A DNA stretch of 40,992 nt. It comes from Lachnospiraceae bacterium (GTDB lineage Bacteria; Bacillota; Clostridia; Lachnospirales; Lachnospiraceae). The stretch covers positions 1 through 40,992 of the forward strand of contig JAFXAZ010000060.1 in NCBI GenBank assembly GCA_017521985.1. The letters run 5' to 3'. The number at the start of each line of letters is the position of its first letter. Within the stretch, counting starts at the first letter, position 1. Of the stretch, positions 1-11,000 are shown in pieces. The notes under the pieces are model-generated. The model was given only the letters and a program-made list of their open reading frames with translations. It had not been told where the DNA came from and did not search any database. The translations under genes were made by a program, and so were the position numbers.

Positions 1-740
1 ATGCAGCATGCGAAATTCTGGACGAAGCAGATGGTTGGTATCATATTACTTCTGGTGAAGTGGAAGGATATGTAAGCAGTGAGTTTATTGTTACCGGTAT
101 TCAGGCAAAGATGCTTGGTCTGGAACTTGCTTACGAAAGAGCTATTGTTCAGGAAGATGGAGTAAATGTACGTACAGCACCAAGTCAAAGTTCAAAGGTT
201 CTTACTAAGGTGGCAGCCGGTGAAGCACTGGAGGTTATCGAAGAATTAGATGGCTGGGTGAAATGCAGATTGAATACAGATGAAGTGTATATTAGTGCAG
301 ATTATGTGGAAATCGTGGATGGTTTAAATACTGCCATTACCATTGCTCAGTTTAAGTATGGCATGGACGTAAGTGATGTACGTGTAGATTTGTGTGAATA
401 TGCCCTGGAGTTCGTGGGTAATCCTTATGTGTGGGGCGGAACCAGTCTTACCAAGGGAGCTGACTGCTCCGGTTTTGTATTAAGCATTTACAAAAAATAC
501 GGCATTGACCTTCCGCATTATTCCAAATCTCAGTCCAATTACGGTACAGAGATTAATTACAAGGATGCAAAGCCGGGAGATTTATTGTTCTATGGCTCCA
601 GCAAGAGTACGATTTCTCATGTAGCTATTTATTTGGGTGACGGTCAGATTGTACATGCAAACGATGAAAAGACCGGTATCATCGTATCCAATGCTTATTA
701 CAGAACACCGGTAAAGGCTTGCACTTTATTGGAAGATTAA
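1..740 (+). CDS. SH3-domain NlpC/P60 peptidoglycan endopeptidase (5' truncated by window)
   Basis: This is the C-terminal part of a secreted or wall-associated cysteine peptidase that cleaves peptide stems in peptidoglycan. The frame is open to the left edge (first full codon at base 3), so the start and any signal peptide lie outside the window; the ATG at 60 is internal. Reading in order, there is the end of one bacterial SH3 domain (DEADGWYHI...GYVSSEF), a complete second SH3 domain (VNVRTAPSQSSKVL...ELDGWVKC), and an NlpC/P60 domain. The catalytic cysteine is in GADCSGFV, the histidine in ISHVAIYLGDG, and the third polar position in VHAND. The SH3 domains probably bind the wall. The family is clear; the exact bond cleaved (often D-Glu-diamino acid) is inferred from the family. 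Confidence 0.93.
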   Translation, partial: AACEILDEADGWYHITSGEVEGYVSSEFIVTGIQAKMLGLELAYERAIVQEDGVNVRTAPSQSSKVLTKVAAGEALEVIEELDGWVKCRLNTDEVYISADYVEIVDGLNTAITIAQFKYGMDVSDVRVDLCEYALEFVGNPYVWGGTSLTKGADCSGFVLSIYKKYGIDLPHYSKSQSNYGTEINYKDAKPGDLLFYGSSKSTISHVAIYLGDGQIVHANDEKTGIIVSNAYYRTPVKACTLLED

Positions 741-777
741 ATTACAGAAGTAATTTCGGAGAATTTAGAAAAAACTC

Positions 778-806
778 TTTACAAGACCGGAAATATATGG
801 TATTGT
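778..806 (+). promoter_or_regulatory. candidate sigma-A promoter for rpsO
   Basis: TTTACA at 778-783 and TATTGT at 801-806 are separated by exactly 17 bases. Transcription would start near 812-814, at the first base of the leader structure described next. Identified by eye from consensus spacing. Confidence 0.55.
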
Positions 807-811
807 ATATA

Positions 812-852
812 GGTTGAGTTTAGCCGTTGCTCAGTGTATGGACACTCCGACC
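812..852 (+). promoter_or_regulatory. rpsO leader, possible S15-binding three-way junction
   Basis: The untranslated leader can fold into a compact three-way junction. The closing stem is GGTTG (812-816) with CGACC (848-852). One arm is AGC-CGTT-GCT (822-831) and the other is AGTGT-ATGG-ACACT (833-846). Ribosomal protein S15 binds a three-way junction in 16S rRNA, and several bacteria use an mRNA mimic to repress rpsO translation. That this leader does so is inference from its shape and position upstream of the rpsO ribosome binding site (AGGAGG near 886). Confidence 0.45.
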
Positions 853-897
853 TGCACTTAGTATCTGGCGATTATAAATATTCAGGAGGATTTTAAA

Positions 898-1164
898 ATG
901 ATTTCTAAAGAAAAGAAAACCGCAATTATCAATGAATTTGCAAGAACACCTGGTGATACAGGTTCACCGGAAGTTCAGGTAGCTGTTTTAACAGCTCGTA
1001 TTCAGGAATTAACTGAGCACTTAAAGTCTAACAAAAAGGATCACCACTCCAGACGTGGTATGTACAAATTAGTAGGTCAGAGACGTGGTCTCTTAGACTA
1101 CTTAAAGAAGACAGATATCGAAAGATATCGTGCTTTGATTGAGAAGTTAGGTCTCAGAAAATAA
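898..1164 (+). CDS. rpsO: 30S ribosomal protein S15
   Basis: S15 is a primary 16S rRNA binding protein that nucleates assembly of the 30S platform. The 88-residue length matches the family, as do the hallmark segments [32 protein letters not shown] and [13 protein letters not shown]. The start is supported by CAGGAGG about seven bases upstream. It lies before pnp, the conserved rpsO-pnp order seen in many bacteria. A hairpin terminator separates the two genes, so they may also be expressed separately. Confidence 0.98.
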   Translation: MISKEKKTAIINEFARTPGDTGSPEVQVAVLTARIQELTEHLKSNKKDHHSRRGMYKLVGQRRGLLDYLKKTDIERYRALIEKLGLRK

Positions 1165-1175
1165 TTTTAGCATGT

Positions 1176-1219
1176 TAGGCGGAGCGACCCTTAGGCGTTC
1201 CGCCTATTTTCGGTTTTTT
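1176..1219 (+). terminator. rho-independent terminator after rpsO
   Basis: TAGGCGGAGCG (1176-1186) pairs with CGTTCCGCCTA (1196-1206) in an 11-bp stem with one wobble. It is followed by TTTTCGGTTTTTT. It would end or attenuate rpsO transcripts before pnp. Confidence 0.85.
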
Positions 1220-1228
1220 ATGTGAGAG

Positions 1229-1242
1229 TCGCAGCATTGCGA
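1229..1242 (+). promoter_or_regulatory. small hairpin abutting the pnp ribosome binding site
   Basis: TCGCA (1229-1233) and TGCGA (1238-1242) form a 5-bp stem with a four-base loop, ending four bases before the pnp GGAGG at 1246. E. coli pnp is autoregulated through a leader hairpin; any such role here is only suggested by position. Confidence 0.3.
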
Positions 1243-1255
1243 TATGGAGGTTTTT

Positions 1256-3346
1256 ATGTTTAAAAGTTTTACAATGGAACTGGCCGGCAGAACGTTAAGA
1301 GTAGATGTTGGCCGTGTAGGTGCTCAGGCAAATGGATGTGCATTTATTATGTACGGTGACACAACTGTGTTATCCACAGCTACTGCATCTGAAAAGCCAC
1401 GTGATGGTATTGATTTCTTCCCGTTAAGCGTGGAATACGAAGAAAAAATGTACGCAGTTGGTAAAATCCCTGGTGGTTTTAATAAGCGTGAAGGTAAGGC
1501 AAGTGAGAACGCTGTTTTGACAAGCCGTGTAATCGACAGACCAATGCGTCCGTTGTTCCCTAAGGATTACCGTAATGACGTAACCTTAAACAATATGGTA
1601 ATGAGTGTTGACCCGGAATGTCGTCCGGAGCTTACAGCAATGCTTGGTTCTTCAATTGCAACCTGCATTTCTGATATTCCTTTTGATGGTCCTTGTGCTA
1701 TGACACAGGTTGGTCTTGTGGATGGTGAATTTATCATTAACCCAAGCCAGGAACAGTGGAAAAATGGTGATTTAAACCTGACTGTAGCATCTACCTCTGA
1801 GAAGGTTATTATGATTGAAGCCGGTGCAAATGAAGTGCCGGAAGACAAGATGTTAGAGGCTATTTATATGGCGCATGACATCAACCAGACTATCATTGAA
1901 TTCATTAACAAGATGGTAGAAGAAGTTGGTAAGGCAAAGCACGAATATACAAGCTGTGCAATTCCAACCGAATTATTTGATGCTATGAAGGAAGTAGTTA
2001 CTCCTTTGGAAATGGAAGAAGCTGTATTTACAGATGTAAAGCAGGTTCGTGAAGAAAATCTTCGTGTAATCAGAGATAGATTGGAAGAAGCTTTTGCTGA
2101 CAATGAAGAGTGGTTAGCTCTTATTCCGGAAGCTCTTTACCAGTATCAGAAGAAGACCGTTCGTAAGATGATTTTAAAGGATCATAAGCGTCCGGACGGC
2201 CGTGCAATTACACAGATTCGTCCTTTAGCAGCAGAAGTAGATTTGATTCCTAGAGTACATGGTTCTGCTATGTTTACGCGTGGACAGACACAGATTTGTA
2301 CCATTACTACTTTAGCACCTTTATCTGAAGCACAGAAGATTGATGGTTTGGATGACAATGAAGTAGCAAAGAGATATATGCACCACTATAATTTCCCTGC
2401 ATACTCTGTAGGTGAAACAAAGGTAAGCCGTGGTCCTGGTCGTCGTGAAATTGGTCACGGTGCATTGGCAGAAAAGGCATTGGTACCGGTATTACCAAGC
2501 GAGGATGAATTCCCATATGCTATCAGAACAGTTTCTGAAACCTTCGAATCTAACGGTTCTACCTCTCAGGCTTCTGTTTGTGCATCTACCATGTCCTTAA
2601 TGGCAGCAGGTGTACCAATTAAGAGACCGGTAGCAGGTATTTCTTGTGGTTTGGTAACCGGTGACACAGATGATGACTACTTAGTATTAACGGATATCCA
2701 GGGCTTGGAAGACTTCTTTGGCGACATGGACTTCAAGGTTGCAGGTACCAAGGATGGTATCACAGCTATTCAGATGGATATTAAGATTCACGGTTTGACC
2801 AGACCAATCGTGGAGGAAGCAATTAAGAGAACTCGCGAAGCAAGAATGTACATCTTAGATGAAGTTATGCTTCCTGCAATTTCCGCTCCAAGACCGGAAG
2901 TTGGAAAATATGCTCCAAAGATTATTTCTATCCAGATTGATCCGGAAAAAATTGGTGAAGTTGTTGGTCAGCGAGGCAAGACCATTAATGAAATTATTGC
3001 TCGTACCGGCGTAAAGATTGATATTACAGATGATGGTCAGGTATCCGTATGCGGTACAGACGCAGCTATGATGGCAAGCGCTGTAGATATGATTAAGACT
3101 ATCGTAACAGATTTTGAAGAAGGTCAGATTTTTAAGGGTAAAGTTGTAAGCATTAAAGAATTTGGTGCTTTCATTGAATTTGCTCCTGGTAAGGAAGGTA
3201 TGGTTCACATTTCCAAGATCAGCAAGGAAAGAATCAACCATGTAGAAGATGTTCTTACACTTGGTGACAATGTAACCGTTGTTTGCCTTGGCAAAGACAA
3301 GATGGGCAGAATCAGCTTCTCTATGAAGGATGTTGCTCAGGTTTAA
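1256..3346 (+). CDS. pnp: polyribonucleotide nucleotidyltransferase (PNPase)
   Basis: PNPase degrades RNA 3' to 5' by phosphorolysis and takes part in mRNA turnover. The 696-residue length is normal. Two RNase PH-like domains are visible (roughly residues 10-140 and 315-450; the second includes FTRGQTQICTITTLAP, FPAYSVGETK and GRREIGHGALAEKAL). A KH domain with GEVVGQRGKTINEI and a C-terminal S1 domain (FKGKVVSIKEFGAFIEF...GMVHISKIS) follow. An ATG at 1244 overlaps the ribosome binding site GGAGG (1246-1250), so the ATG at 1256 (MFKSFTMELAGR) is preferred. It follows rpsO, and a strong terminator follows it. Confidence 0.97.
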   Translation: MFKSFTMELAGRTLRVDVGRVGAQANGCAFIMYGDTTVLSTATASEKPRDGIDFFPLSVEYEEKMYAVGKIPGGFNKREGKASENAVLTSRVIDRPMRPLFPKDYRNDVTLNNMVMSVDPECRPELTAMLGSSIATCISDIPFDGPCAMTQVGLVDGEFIINPSQEQWKNGDLNLTVASTSEKVIMIEAGANEVPEDKMLEAIYMAHDINQTIIEFINKMVEEVGKAKHEYTSCAIPTELFDAMKEVVTPLEMEEAVFTDVKQVREENLRVIRDRLEEAFADNEEWLALIPEALYQYQKKTVRKMILKDHKRPDGRAITQIRPLAAEVDLIPRVHGSAMFTRGQTQICTITTLAPLSEAQKIDGLDDNEVAKRYMHHYNFPAYSVGETKVSRGPGRREIGHGALAEKALVPVLPSEDEFPYAIRTVSETFESNGSTSQASVCASTMSLMAAGVPIKRPVAGISCGLVTGDTDDDYLVLTDIQGLEDFFGDMDFKVAGTKDGITAIQMDIKIHGLTRPIVEEAIKRTREARMYILDEVMLPAISAPRPEVGKYAPKIISIQIDPEKIGEVVGQRGKTINEIIARTGVKIDITDDGQVSVCGTDAAMMASAVDMIKTIVTDFEEGQIFKGKVVSIKEFGAFIEFAPGKEGMVHISKISKERINHVEDVLTLGDNVTVVCLGKDKMGRISFSMKDVAQV

Positions 3347-3391
3347 TAAAATTTAAATTTAAAAAATTTAATCGACGAAAATTTTGTTCAC

Positions 3392-3425
3392 AAAAAGAAA
3401 TGGCGAAAATACGCCATTTCTTTTT
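3392..3425 (+). terminator. rho-independent terminator after pnp
   Basis: AAAAAGAAATGGCG (3392-3405) and CGCCATTTCTTTTT (3412-3425) form a perfect 14-bp stem with a six-base loop. Its A/T arms would terminate in both directions. Confidence 0.9.
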
Positions 3426-3431
3426 GCTTTA

Positions 3432-3451
3432 TATACCCTTTCAGGGGTATA
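3432..3451 (+). promoter_or_regulatory. inverted repeat overlapping the regulator promoter (possible operator)
   Basis: TATACCC (3432-3438) and GGGTATA (3445-3451) form a 7-bp inverted repeat with a six-base spacer, about 20 bp in all. It ends on the -35 element of the promoter for the LuxR-type gene. That position and symmetry suit a dimeric regulator, perhaps the LuxR protein itself. It lacks a T-tract of its own, so terminator function is unlikely. Confidence 0.4.
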
Positions 3452-3478
3452 GACAAAAAGGGGGGAGTTGGATATAAT
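3450..3478 (+). promoter_or_regulatory. candidate promoter for the luxR-adhesin operon
   Basis: TAGACA (3450-3455), a 17-base spacer, and a perfect TATAAT (3473-3478). No comparable promoter is visible in the 16-base gap before the adhesin gene, so this probably drives both genes. Confidence 0.7.
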
Positions 3479-3522
3479 GGACATAGTAAAATTGGATAAA
3501 TATAAGGTGGAGGATAGTACCT

Positions 3523-4992
3523 TTGAAAATCAGATACTTATCGATAGAGGATAGGCAGAATTTAAGAATTTTAAGGCACTCAACCGATACGGAGCTTAAG
3601 CTGCAGCTTTTGGAAAGTATATTCCGACGGCCATTACATACTTTACAGGCTGTTTGGGAATATCGTAAATGGTTTTTGGAGTTGACAGAAGAGCAGTTGA
3701 GGGAAAGACCGGCGTTGGCTTTCGGATTGATGAAGATTTATAAGATGCAGGGAGATATGGAGAAGGCAAGGCAGATTGGAGAGCAGTTGTCTGATGAAGA
3801 GCCATATCAGTTGCTGGCAAAGCTGCATACACCGGGAATGGGATATCAGACTTTTTTTGATTTGGCAAAGCAGTATCAGGAGCACGGCTGGAAGATTCCG
3901 GGGCTTGCGCTGACGGCCGGACGTCCAAGTATTATGAACGGCATATGGGACATGTCTCCTTACGGGGAGGGATTGTCACAGAATAAAGACGGTTCTATGG
4001 ATGCACTAAACGTATTGTTTCCCGAGCAGGCACAGGTCATAGCGGATTTGACTCAAGCAGAAAGTTTGTACTGGCAGGATGAGTGTTATAAGGCACTGGT
4101 AATCTTAGTCAGTAAGATTCCGCTTTTGAAAGAAAAACAGGACATGCGGTTATTGTTTGTGGCCATGACTTTGGAGCTCTACATTTTGGTTACAAATGGA
4201 CAAGCTATATCCGTTGATCCATTGATAGAAAATCTTAGGAATCAAATGAAATATGCCGGGTTGGAAGCATATCTGCCCAACATTGATGCACTGGATGCGT
4301 GGGCGGCGATGTACGACGGTGATTATGCAAAGGTAACCAAGTGGTTAAGAGAAGCAGCACCGGATGAGCATAGCAAGTTCTGTACCCTGGATTTGTTCCG
4401 ATATATGGTTAAAATGAGGGCATACATAATCCAAGGGAAATACTTGTCAGTAACAACCCTTTGCAATCGGCTGTTGCCACTATTGGAAGCAGGAGGACGA
4501 TATATGGACACCTGCGAGCTGCACATTATATGGGCAATGAGCGATTATGCAGACGGCAGAAAAGAGGAAGCCCTGGATCATATTGAGCAGGCTCTTGGAC
4601 TTGCGGAAACATATCGGTACGACAGGCTGTTTGCAGATGAAGGACAGCGAATATATGAACTGTTAAAGTATTACCACAAAATGCGTAGCAGTAAAAAGGC
4701 ACATCCATATCTGGAGCGGCTTATTTCCATGAGTGAAAAAACGGCATCTCTTCATCCGAGATATCTAAAAAGCCAGCTTCCAAAGAATCCGGCACTGACG
4801 GAGACGGAGATGAGGGTCTTGAGGCTACTTGCAGATTTAAGAACCAATGCAGAGATAGCCGAACTAACCGGCATGGCAGAGGAAACGGCCAAAAAGCATT
4901 GCAAGCATATATTTGCAAAATTAGAAGTAAAAAATCGCCATCAGGCGGTGGATAAAGCGATAGAGTTCGGGTTGATAGAACCGAGAAAATAA
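3523..4992 (+). CDS. LuxR-type transcriptional regulator with helical N-terminus, no ATPase domain
   Basis: A 489-residue protein whose C-terminus (about 425-485) is a LuxR/GerE helix-turn-helix (LTETEMRVLRLLA, NAEIAELTGMAEETAKKH, IFAKLEVKNRHQAVDKA). Residues 1-420 are leucine- and alanine-rich helices resembling the TPR-like arm of MalT-family regulators, for example KMQGDMEKARQIGEQL and DYADGRKEEALDHIEQALGL. Full MalT-type proteins are near 900 residues and carry an N-terminal Walker-motif ATPase; none is seen here. The start is taken as TTG at 3523, with GGAGG nine bases upstream and no ATG nearby. The stop is 16 bases before the giant adhesin, so control of that gene is a reasonable inference. 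The inducing signal is unknown. Confidence 0.85.
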   Translation: MKIRYLSIEDRQNLRILRHSTDTELKLQLLESIFRRPLHTLQAVWEYRKWFLELTEEQLRERPALAFGLMKIYKMQGDMEKARQIGEQLSDEEPYQLLAKLHTPGMGYQTFFDLAKQYQEHGWKIPGLALTAGRPSIMNGIWDMSPYGEGLSQNKDGSMDALNVLFPEQAQVIADLTQAESLYWQDECYKALVILVSKIPLLKEKQDMRLLFVAMTLELYILVTNGQAISVDPLIENLRNQMKYAGLEAYLPNIDALDAWAAMYDGDYAKVTKWLREAAPDEHSKFCTLDLFRYMVKMRAYIIQGKYLSVTTLCNRLLPLLEAGGRYMDTCELHIIWAMSDYADGRKEEALDHIEQALGLAETYRYDRLFADEGQRIYELLKYYHKMRSSKKAHPYLERLISMSEKTASLHPRYLKSQLPKNPALTETEMRVLRLLADLRTNAEIAELTGMAEETAKKHCKHIFAKLEVKNRHQAVDKAIEFGLIEPRK

Positions 4993-5008
4993 AAGGAGGA
5001 AAAATCAA

Positions 5009-8000
5009 ATGAAAGGATTAAACTTGTTCCGAAAAGACACCAGAAGCCGAATTTTAGCACTGGCACTTGCGGCAGTGATGGCTCTGAGTGGTATTCCGAG
5101 TATTCCGGCAAGAGCTGCAGACAGCACAGCTCCGGCACCGGGAACAGTGACAACTGTGCACGATCCGGAAACATTACATAGACCAATTGATATTTATGGT
5201 CAGAACACATTAAATGCAGGAAAGATTACCGTTGGAAAGAGCGTGGATACTACAGGCTTTACGGATGATAAACTGGATGGTGTATCCATGGGTGGACTTA
5301 CACCGGCAACCAACAACTTCCTGGTAACCTTATCCCAGTCTGCTCAGGCGACAGGTTTGGCAAGTAAATTGCCGGTACCAGTAGATGCGGTGTTTGTACT
5401 GGATACGTCAGGTAGTATGGCGGATCCGACTAATGATCCGCGATATATTAGTATGATTAATGCAGCTAATGAGGCAATTAACTCACTTCTGTCAGCTAAT
5501 GATCAGAATCGTATTGCGGTTGTGGCATTTTCCAGTGAGGATTATGGCAGAGGTACCAGCAGTGACGCGGCTGCAAATGTGTTGTCCAGCCTAGCACATT
5601 ATACCGGAGAGGCTGCCACTGCACATTTACAGAGAGTAAATCAGTATGGTCAGGCAGATAGTTCCGGAAGCTTTGTGGCAGGTCGCAGTACTGTGACAAA
5701 TGCGACTATTGAAGTTCAATGGGGAAACAATACTTATAATCAGTCTTACTCCGGTAATGCCTTCCGTAAGGCCCAGGAAGGCGGCACCAATATTCAGGCA
5801 GGTATTGCTTTAGGGGCAGACATTTTAATGAATGTAGCAGCGGCAGATACTAAGGTTATGGTGGAAGGTGAGCAGGTAACACGTATGCCATTTATTATTG
5901 TGTTATCTGATGGTGCACCTACTTTCTCTTCCACTGCTGCAAATTGGTATGATGCAGATGCTATTGCGGACGCAGATGAGCAGGGACCGGGCAGTGCGCC
6001 ATATGCAGGTAATGGTTTCCTTGCAACTATGACAGCAGCATATTACAAGGGCAAGATTACAGAGCATTATTATGGTGCCAATGCCAATGAAGAAAATCGT
6101 TGTACTATCTACACCGTAGGCGTAGATGTAAATACAGCAAGTGACATGACAGCGTCAGAAGTTGCTTTGGCTGAGATGACCTTGAATCCGGCTCAAAGCT
6201 TTACAAGCAGTAACAGCTGGTATAATACCTTTTCCGGTTATTGGAGAAGTTATAGCGCGGCAACTGTCAGGGCATTCAACATTAATGTAGGTGAACAGTA
6301 TCAGCAGGGTTATCAAACCAGATATAGAGATAAAAATTTCAGTATTACTGCAAATTCTATTACCGCTTCCAGAAATTATGTGAATGGTAAGAGCTCCAGC
6401 GGTATCAGCATGTATGCCGGTGGTATAGGATATAATGACGAATATTTTGCAACCAGTGGCAGCAGCGAGGCATTGAATAATACCTTCAAAGAATTGGTTC
6501 GTTTAATCCAGATTAAGGCTATTTCTTTACCAACAGATACCAGCGTAAGTGCTGACTTTGGTGGTTACGTACACTTCTATGACCCGATTGGCGAGTACAT
6601 GGAGGTGAAGGATGTTCATGGTATCGTGGCAGATGGTTATTTCTTCCAGGGTGCATCCTTTGCCAAAAATATGGTAAATTATGGAACTGCAAATGCTAAT
6701 GAAGCCTTTGACGCGGCTATTACGATGGCATTAAACGGACGTCTGGAGTTATCAGATAGCAGCAAGCTGGATGAGGCTGCCATCAAGGAAATAGTAGCTG
6801 CAGCTGTACAGGCAGATGGTCAGTTATATTATAATGACAATAGTGATTATGAGAATAGCTTCTGCTGGTGGGGCAGTGCATATACGGATGATGCAGAGGA
6901 TGAGCACGTACAGTTTTTGGGCTTTGCACAGGATGATTCTATTGAATATATTGAGAATGCCCTTGCAACAGGTAATGTTATTCCGGCTGATGCAGATTAT
7001 GTTTGCCGCTCTTATTATTATTACGGAACTGCAGGAGGGACTATTGATCCGATCGATGACTTCCTGTTAATGGTTGTCCGTGTTCAGCGTTCCTTAGTGG
7101 CACCATATCAGGAGACAGTTTATGTAAGTATTCCGGGCAGTCTGCTTAGTTTAGATCGCGTACTGATTACAGAAGACCACACACAGAATCCTGTAACATA
7201 CGAAGCTTTTGTACAGGCAGAAAATCCTGTTCGTGTTATTTACGAAGTAGGTCTACAGAGTGATATTAATGCGCAGAACGTGGCACAGAAGCTGGTAGGC
7301 AGTGCATATGTGACAGAGAAGACAAATAAGAATTTGGTTGTTAACGGTAAAGATAACTACGAAGCCGCAGAAGATACCTACTATTTCTACACCAATGACT
7401 GGGATAGAAGTAAGAGTGGGGAAAATCATGAAAGGGCATTGGCTCATGCAGGCTTTGACGTAGCAGAGGATAATGACTTCTATGCTTTTTTGGAAGATAC
7501 CTTATTGTATACGGATACAAATGGTACTCCTGCAACAAGCTTGACAACCGGTGAAACTTATTATTATAAGAGACCTTATTATGCGTGGAATGATAATGGA
7601 GCAAAGAATGAGGAGAAGACACTCTTTGCTTGTACGCTTGAAGAAAAATATATTGCAGTAGTGGCTCCAAGTCAGGATGTTATTAGTAAATTTGCAGCTC
7701 AGGATGCAAGTGGTCAGTGGTATGTAAAGGCAGGTACTTATACTGCATACTCTCTGTCTGCAGAAAATGATGATACCATCAAGGTGGATGCAAATGACAA
7801 TCCGGCTAACTATACCGGAACAAGTACTATAGTAGCGCACCCAATGCGTGCAAATGCAATCAATGACTCTCATTACGTGGTATACCTGGGCAATAATGGT
7901 AGACTGGCTCTGAAGGCAGATAAGACGAAGGATGTAACAATTACCAGACTGGATGATGCAAGCAATTCAGGTGCTGTAATTACAGATGCGGATGGTAAAT

Positions 8001-11000
8001 TGATTACCGTTGATGATGTATTGACTTATACTATTAAAGTTGTAAATAACGAAGGTGCTACAGCTAATGCAGTGGTAACGGATAGTGTACCTTACGGTAC
8101 GGAGCTGGTGGAAGGTTCAATAAGCTTTGATGCAAATGGCACAGGTGCTACGGCTTCCAATAGCAACAGTAATGGCGCAATTACATGGAACATTCAAAAC
8201 ATTCCGGTTAATGGTACGGTATATGTTTCCTTCCAGACGAAGGTAACAACAGCTGCATTAGATCAAAATGCAATTACTGTTGATAATCAAGCAACTGTTC
8301 AGATTGGCAATAATCCGGCTTATACTACCAATAAGGTGGAAAATCCGCCATATGGTAAGCTGGTAGAAGGTGTTGGTACGGTAAATCCTGACAATGGTGT
8401 GAAGGTAGGCGATGAGCTGACATACCGCATCAATTACTATAACGATTTGGATACTGCAGCTACAATTACCGTTGAAGATATCATTCCTACTGGTACAACA
8501 TACGTTGCTGGTTCTGCAACTCATAATGGTACATTCGCAAATGGCGTGTTAACATGGACACTTGCTAATGTAGATGCTGGTGCATCAGGTTATGTTTCTT
8601 TCCGCGTTGTAGTAAATGAAAGTGCAAAGACTCCGGTTGAAAATGGTGCGATTATTACTATTGGGAATAATAGTTATACAACCAACACTACAGGTACAAG
8701 CGTGCTGACAGGTGATTTGGTGCTGAGTAAGATAGTGGATGTTGTTGGTAATGTTACTGAGCTTGAGGAGGCAGCACAACAGACAAAGCATACCTTTACA
8801 TTAAAATTAACTACAGCTAGTGGTTTGAATGGTACATATAATTATTACAAGAATAGTAGCAGTGATGCAGCAGGAACGGTAGCTTTTACTAATGGTGTGG
8901 CTACAGTTGAGATTAAGCATGGTGAAATATTAACGATTAAAGAATTGCCGGCTGGCGTAAGAATTACTGTTACAGAAGAAAATGTACCAGGTGGTTATGC
9001 TCCGACATATAATCCGGGACAGACGGTTTCTGTTGCACCAAGCGGAGAAGGCGTAACCGCGGTATCTGTTGGTGTAACAAATACTTATAGTGTTAAATCA
9101 ATGAAGTTCCAGTTAAAGGGAACAAAAAATTTATCAACTGCAGAAGGTGCATTCCTGAAAAACACCACATTCAGTATCGTAGCGTATAATGCAACGATTG
9201 ATAATGGAAATTGGGTACAGGGCTCCCTTGGAACCTCTGCGGAGCCTACAGTAGGTACTAATAATCCAACAGCATCTGCTTTGTTTGGTGAGAAGGAAAT
9301 AACTAAGGCTGGTACATATCGTTTTATTATCTGCGAATTAAATAATAATGTATCTGGTGTGACATATGATGAAACACAGTATAGATTAACATTAGTAATC
9401 GTGGATAAGGATGGTCAATTAGAAGTTGATTTTGCTAATTCTAGTTTGGTTAAGATTCCAGTGAATGCTAGTGAAGTTCCTCTTGAATTTAATGATTTAG
9501 GTGATTTAGAGACTAATATTGTATTTAATAATAGTTATGCGCCAAAGGAAGTTGAGTTAGAACTGAGTGGTACAAAGACTTTAACAGGACGTACTTTACA
9601 GGCAAACAAGTATAGTTTCATTGTTCAAGAGATTGTAACAACAAACAGCGTAGAAGCTTTGGGCGAAGTTGTAACAACAGGTACTAATATTGATACTGAA
9701 GGTAATATTAAATTTGGTGGCATTACATATACCAAGGCTGGTGTATATAAATACCAGATTACCGAAACAAATGGCGGTGAAGATGGTATTACTTATGATG
9801 GTAGTGTTTATCGTTTAGAAGTAGTTGTTTCTGATAACAATGGTAAATTAGAAATTTCAAGCCAAACTTTAACAAAGGATGGTGCTACGGCAACAAATAT
9901 TGTCTTTGCAAATAGTTATGTTCCTGAAGAAGTTGGATTGGTACTGTATGCAAAAAAGATTTTACAGGATAAGGATAGTCAAGCTCTCGCGTTAACAGCA
10001 GGTGATTTCCGTTTCCAGATTAGAGAAAAATATACTGACGGTACTTTAAGTGATGTGCTTGCATATGCTTCTAATGATGCAGATGGTAAGATTGAATTCC
10101 CAATCATCTATTTTGATAGAAGTGATGTTGGCGAACATACCTTAGTAATCAGCGAAATTATTCCTGATCTGGCAGCTAGCAGTACTATGAAATATGATGA
10201 AAATCAGATTGAAGTAGTAGTGGTGGTTACTTATGATGAGGGAAATGGTCTTTTGAGTGTTGAAGAGAAGACAACAGAAGGTTATACCAATAAGCATGCT
10301 ACAGATAGCAATAATACAACAGTAGCATTTACTAACATTGATTACCCGGATTTCATTACTGTACAGCCAGTAGCATACAAGATTACAAATGGTACAAATT
10401 TACCGCAGGAAGCTAAGTTTAGTTTCTCTGTAATCAATGCTCAAACTAATACAGTGATGTATACAGGTAGCGTAAGTGCTAATAATGCAAGTCAACTTGT
10501 TGAATTTACTGAACTTGAATATGAAAGAGCCGGTGAGTGGGATTACTGGATTGTAGAAAGCAATGCTTCTAATACTACCAATGGTATTACATACGATACA
10601 ACTCGTTATCGTATGAATGTAAAAATTACACTTACAGATGGACAATTATCAAAGGAAGTAAGTTATTTTAAGCTTGATGCTGATAAGGACGCAAGTGTAA
10701 TAACAAACTATACTACACCAATTTCAGAAAGTGATGTAACGTTTACAAATACTTATGAAGCTAAAGGTTTTATAAATATTACAGCTAAAAAGTCTTTGAA
10801 TGGCAGAGAATTGAATGCAGGTGAATTCACATTTGAATTAAAGCGTTTAGGAAAACTTAATGTTACAGAAGTAGGTGGAGAACTTGTTCCGGTAATTAGT
10901 TCTAAACCAGGTGAAAGTGAAGTGACTGGCACAACTGGTGAAGTAACCGGTACAAACCAGGCAGGTAGTGATGCAACAATCAATTTTGCTACATTGTATT

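Noticed and set aside
3283-3477. Small open frame across the end of pnp
   Set aside because: It overlaps pnp in another frame and runs through the terminator and promoter; no family resemblance is seen.
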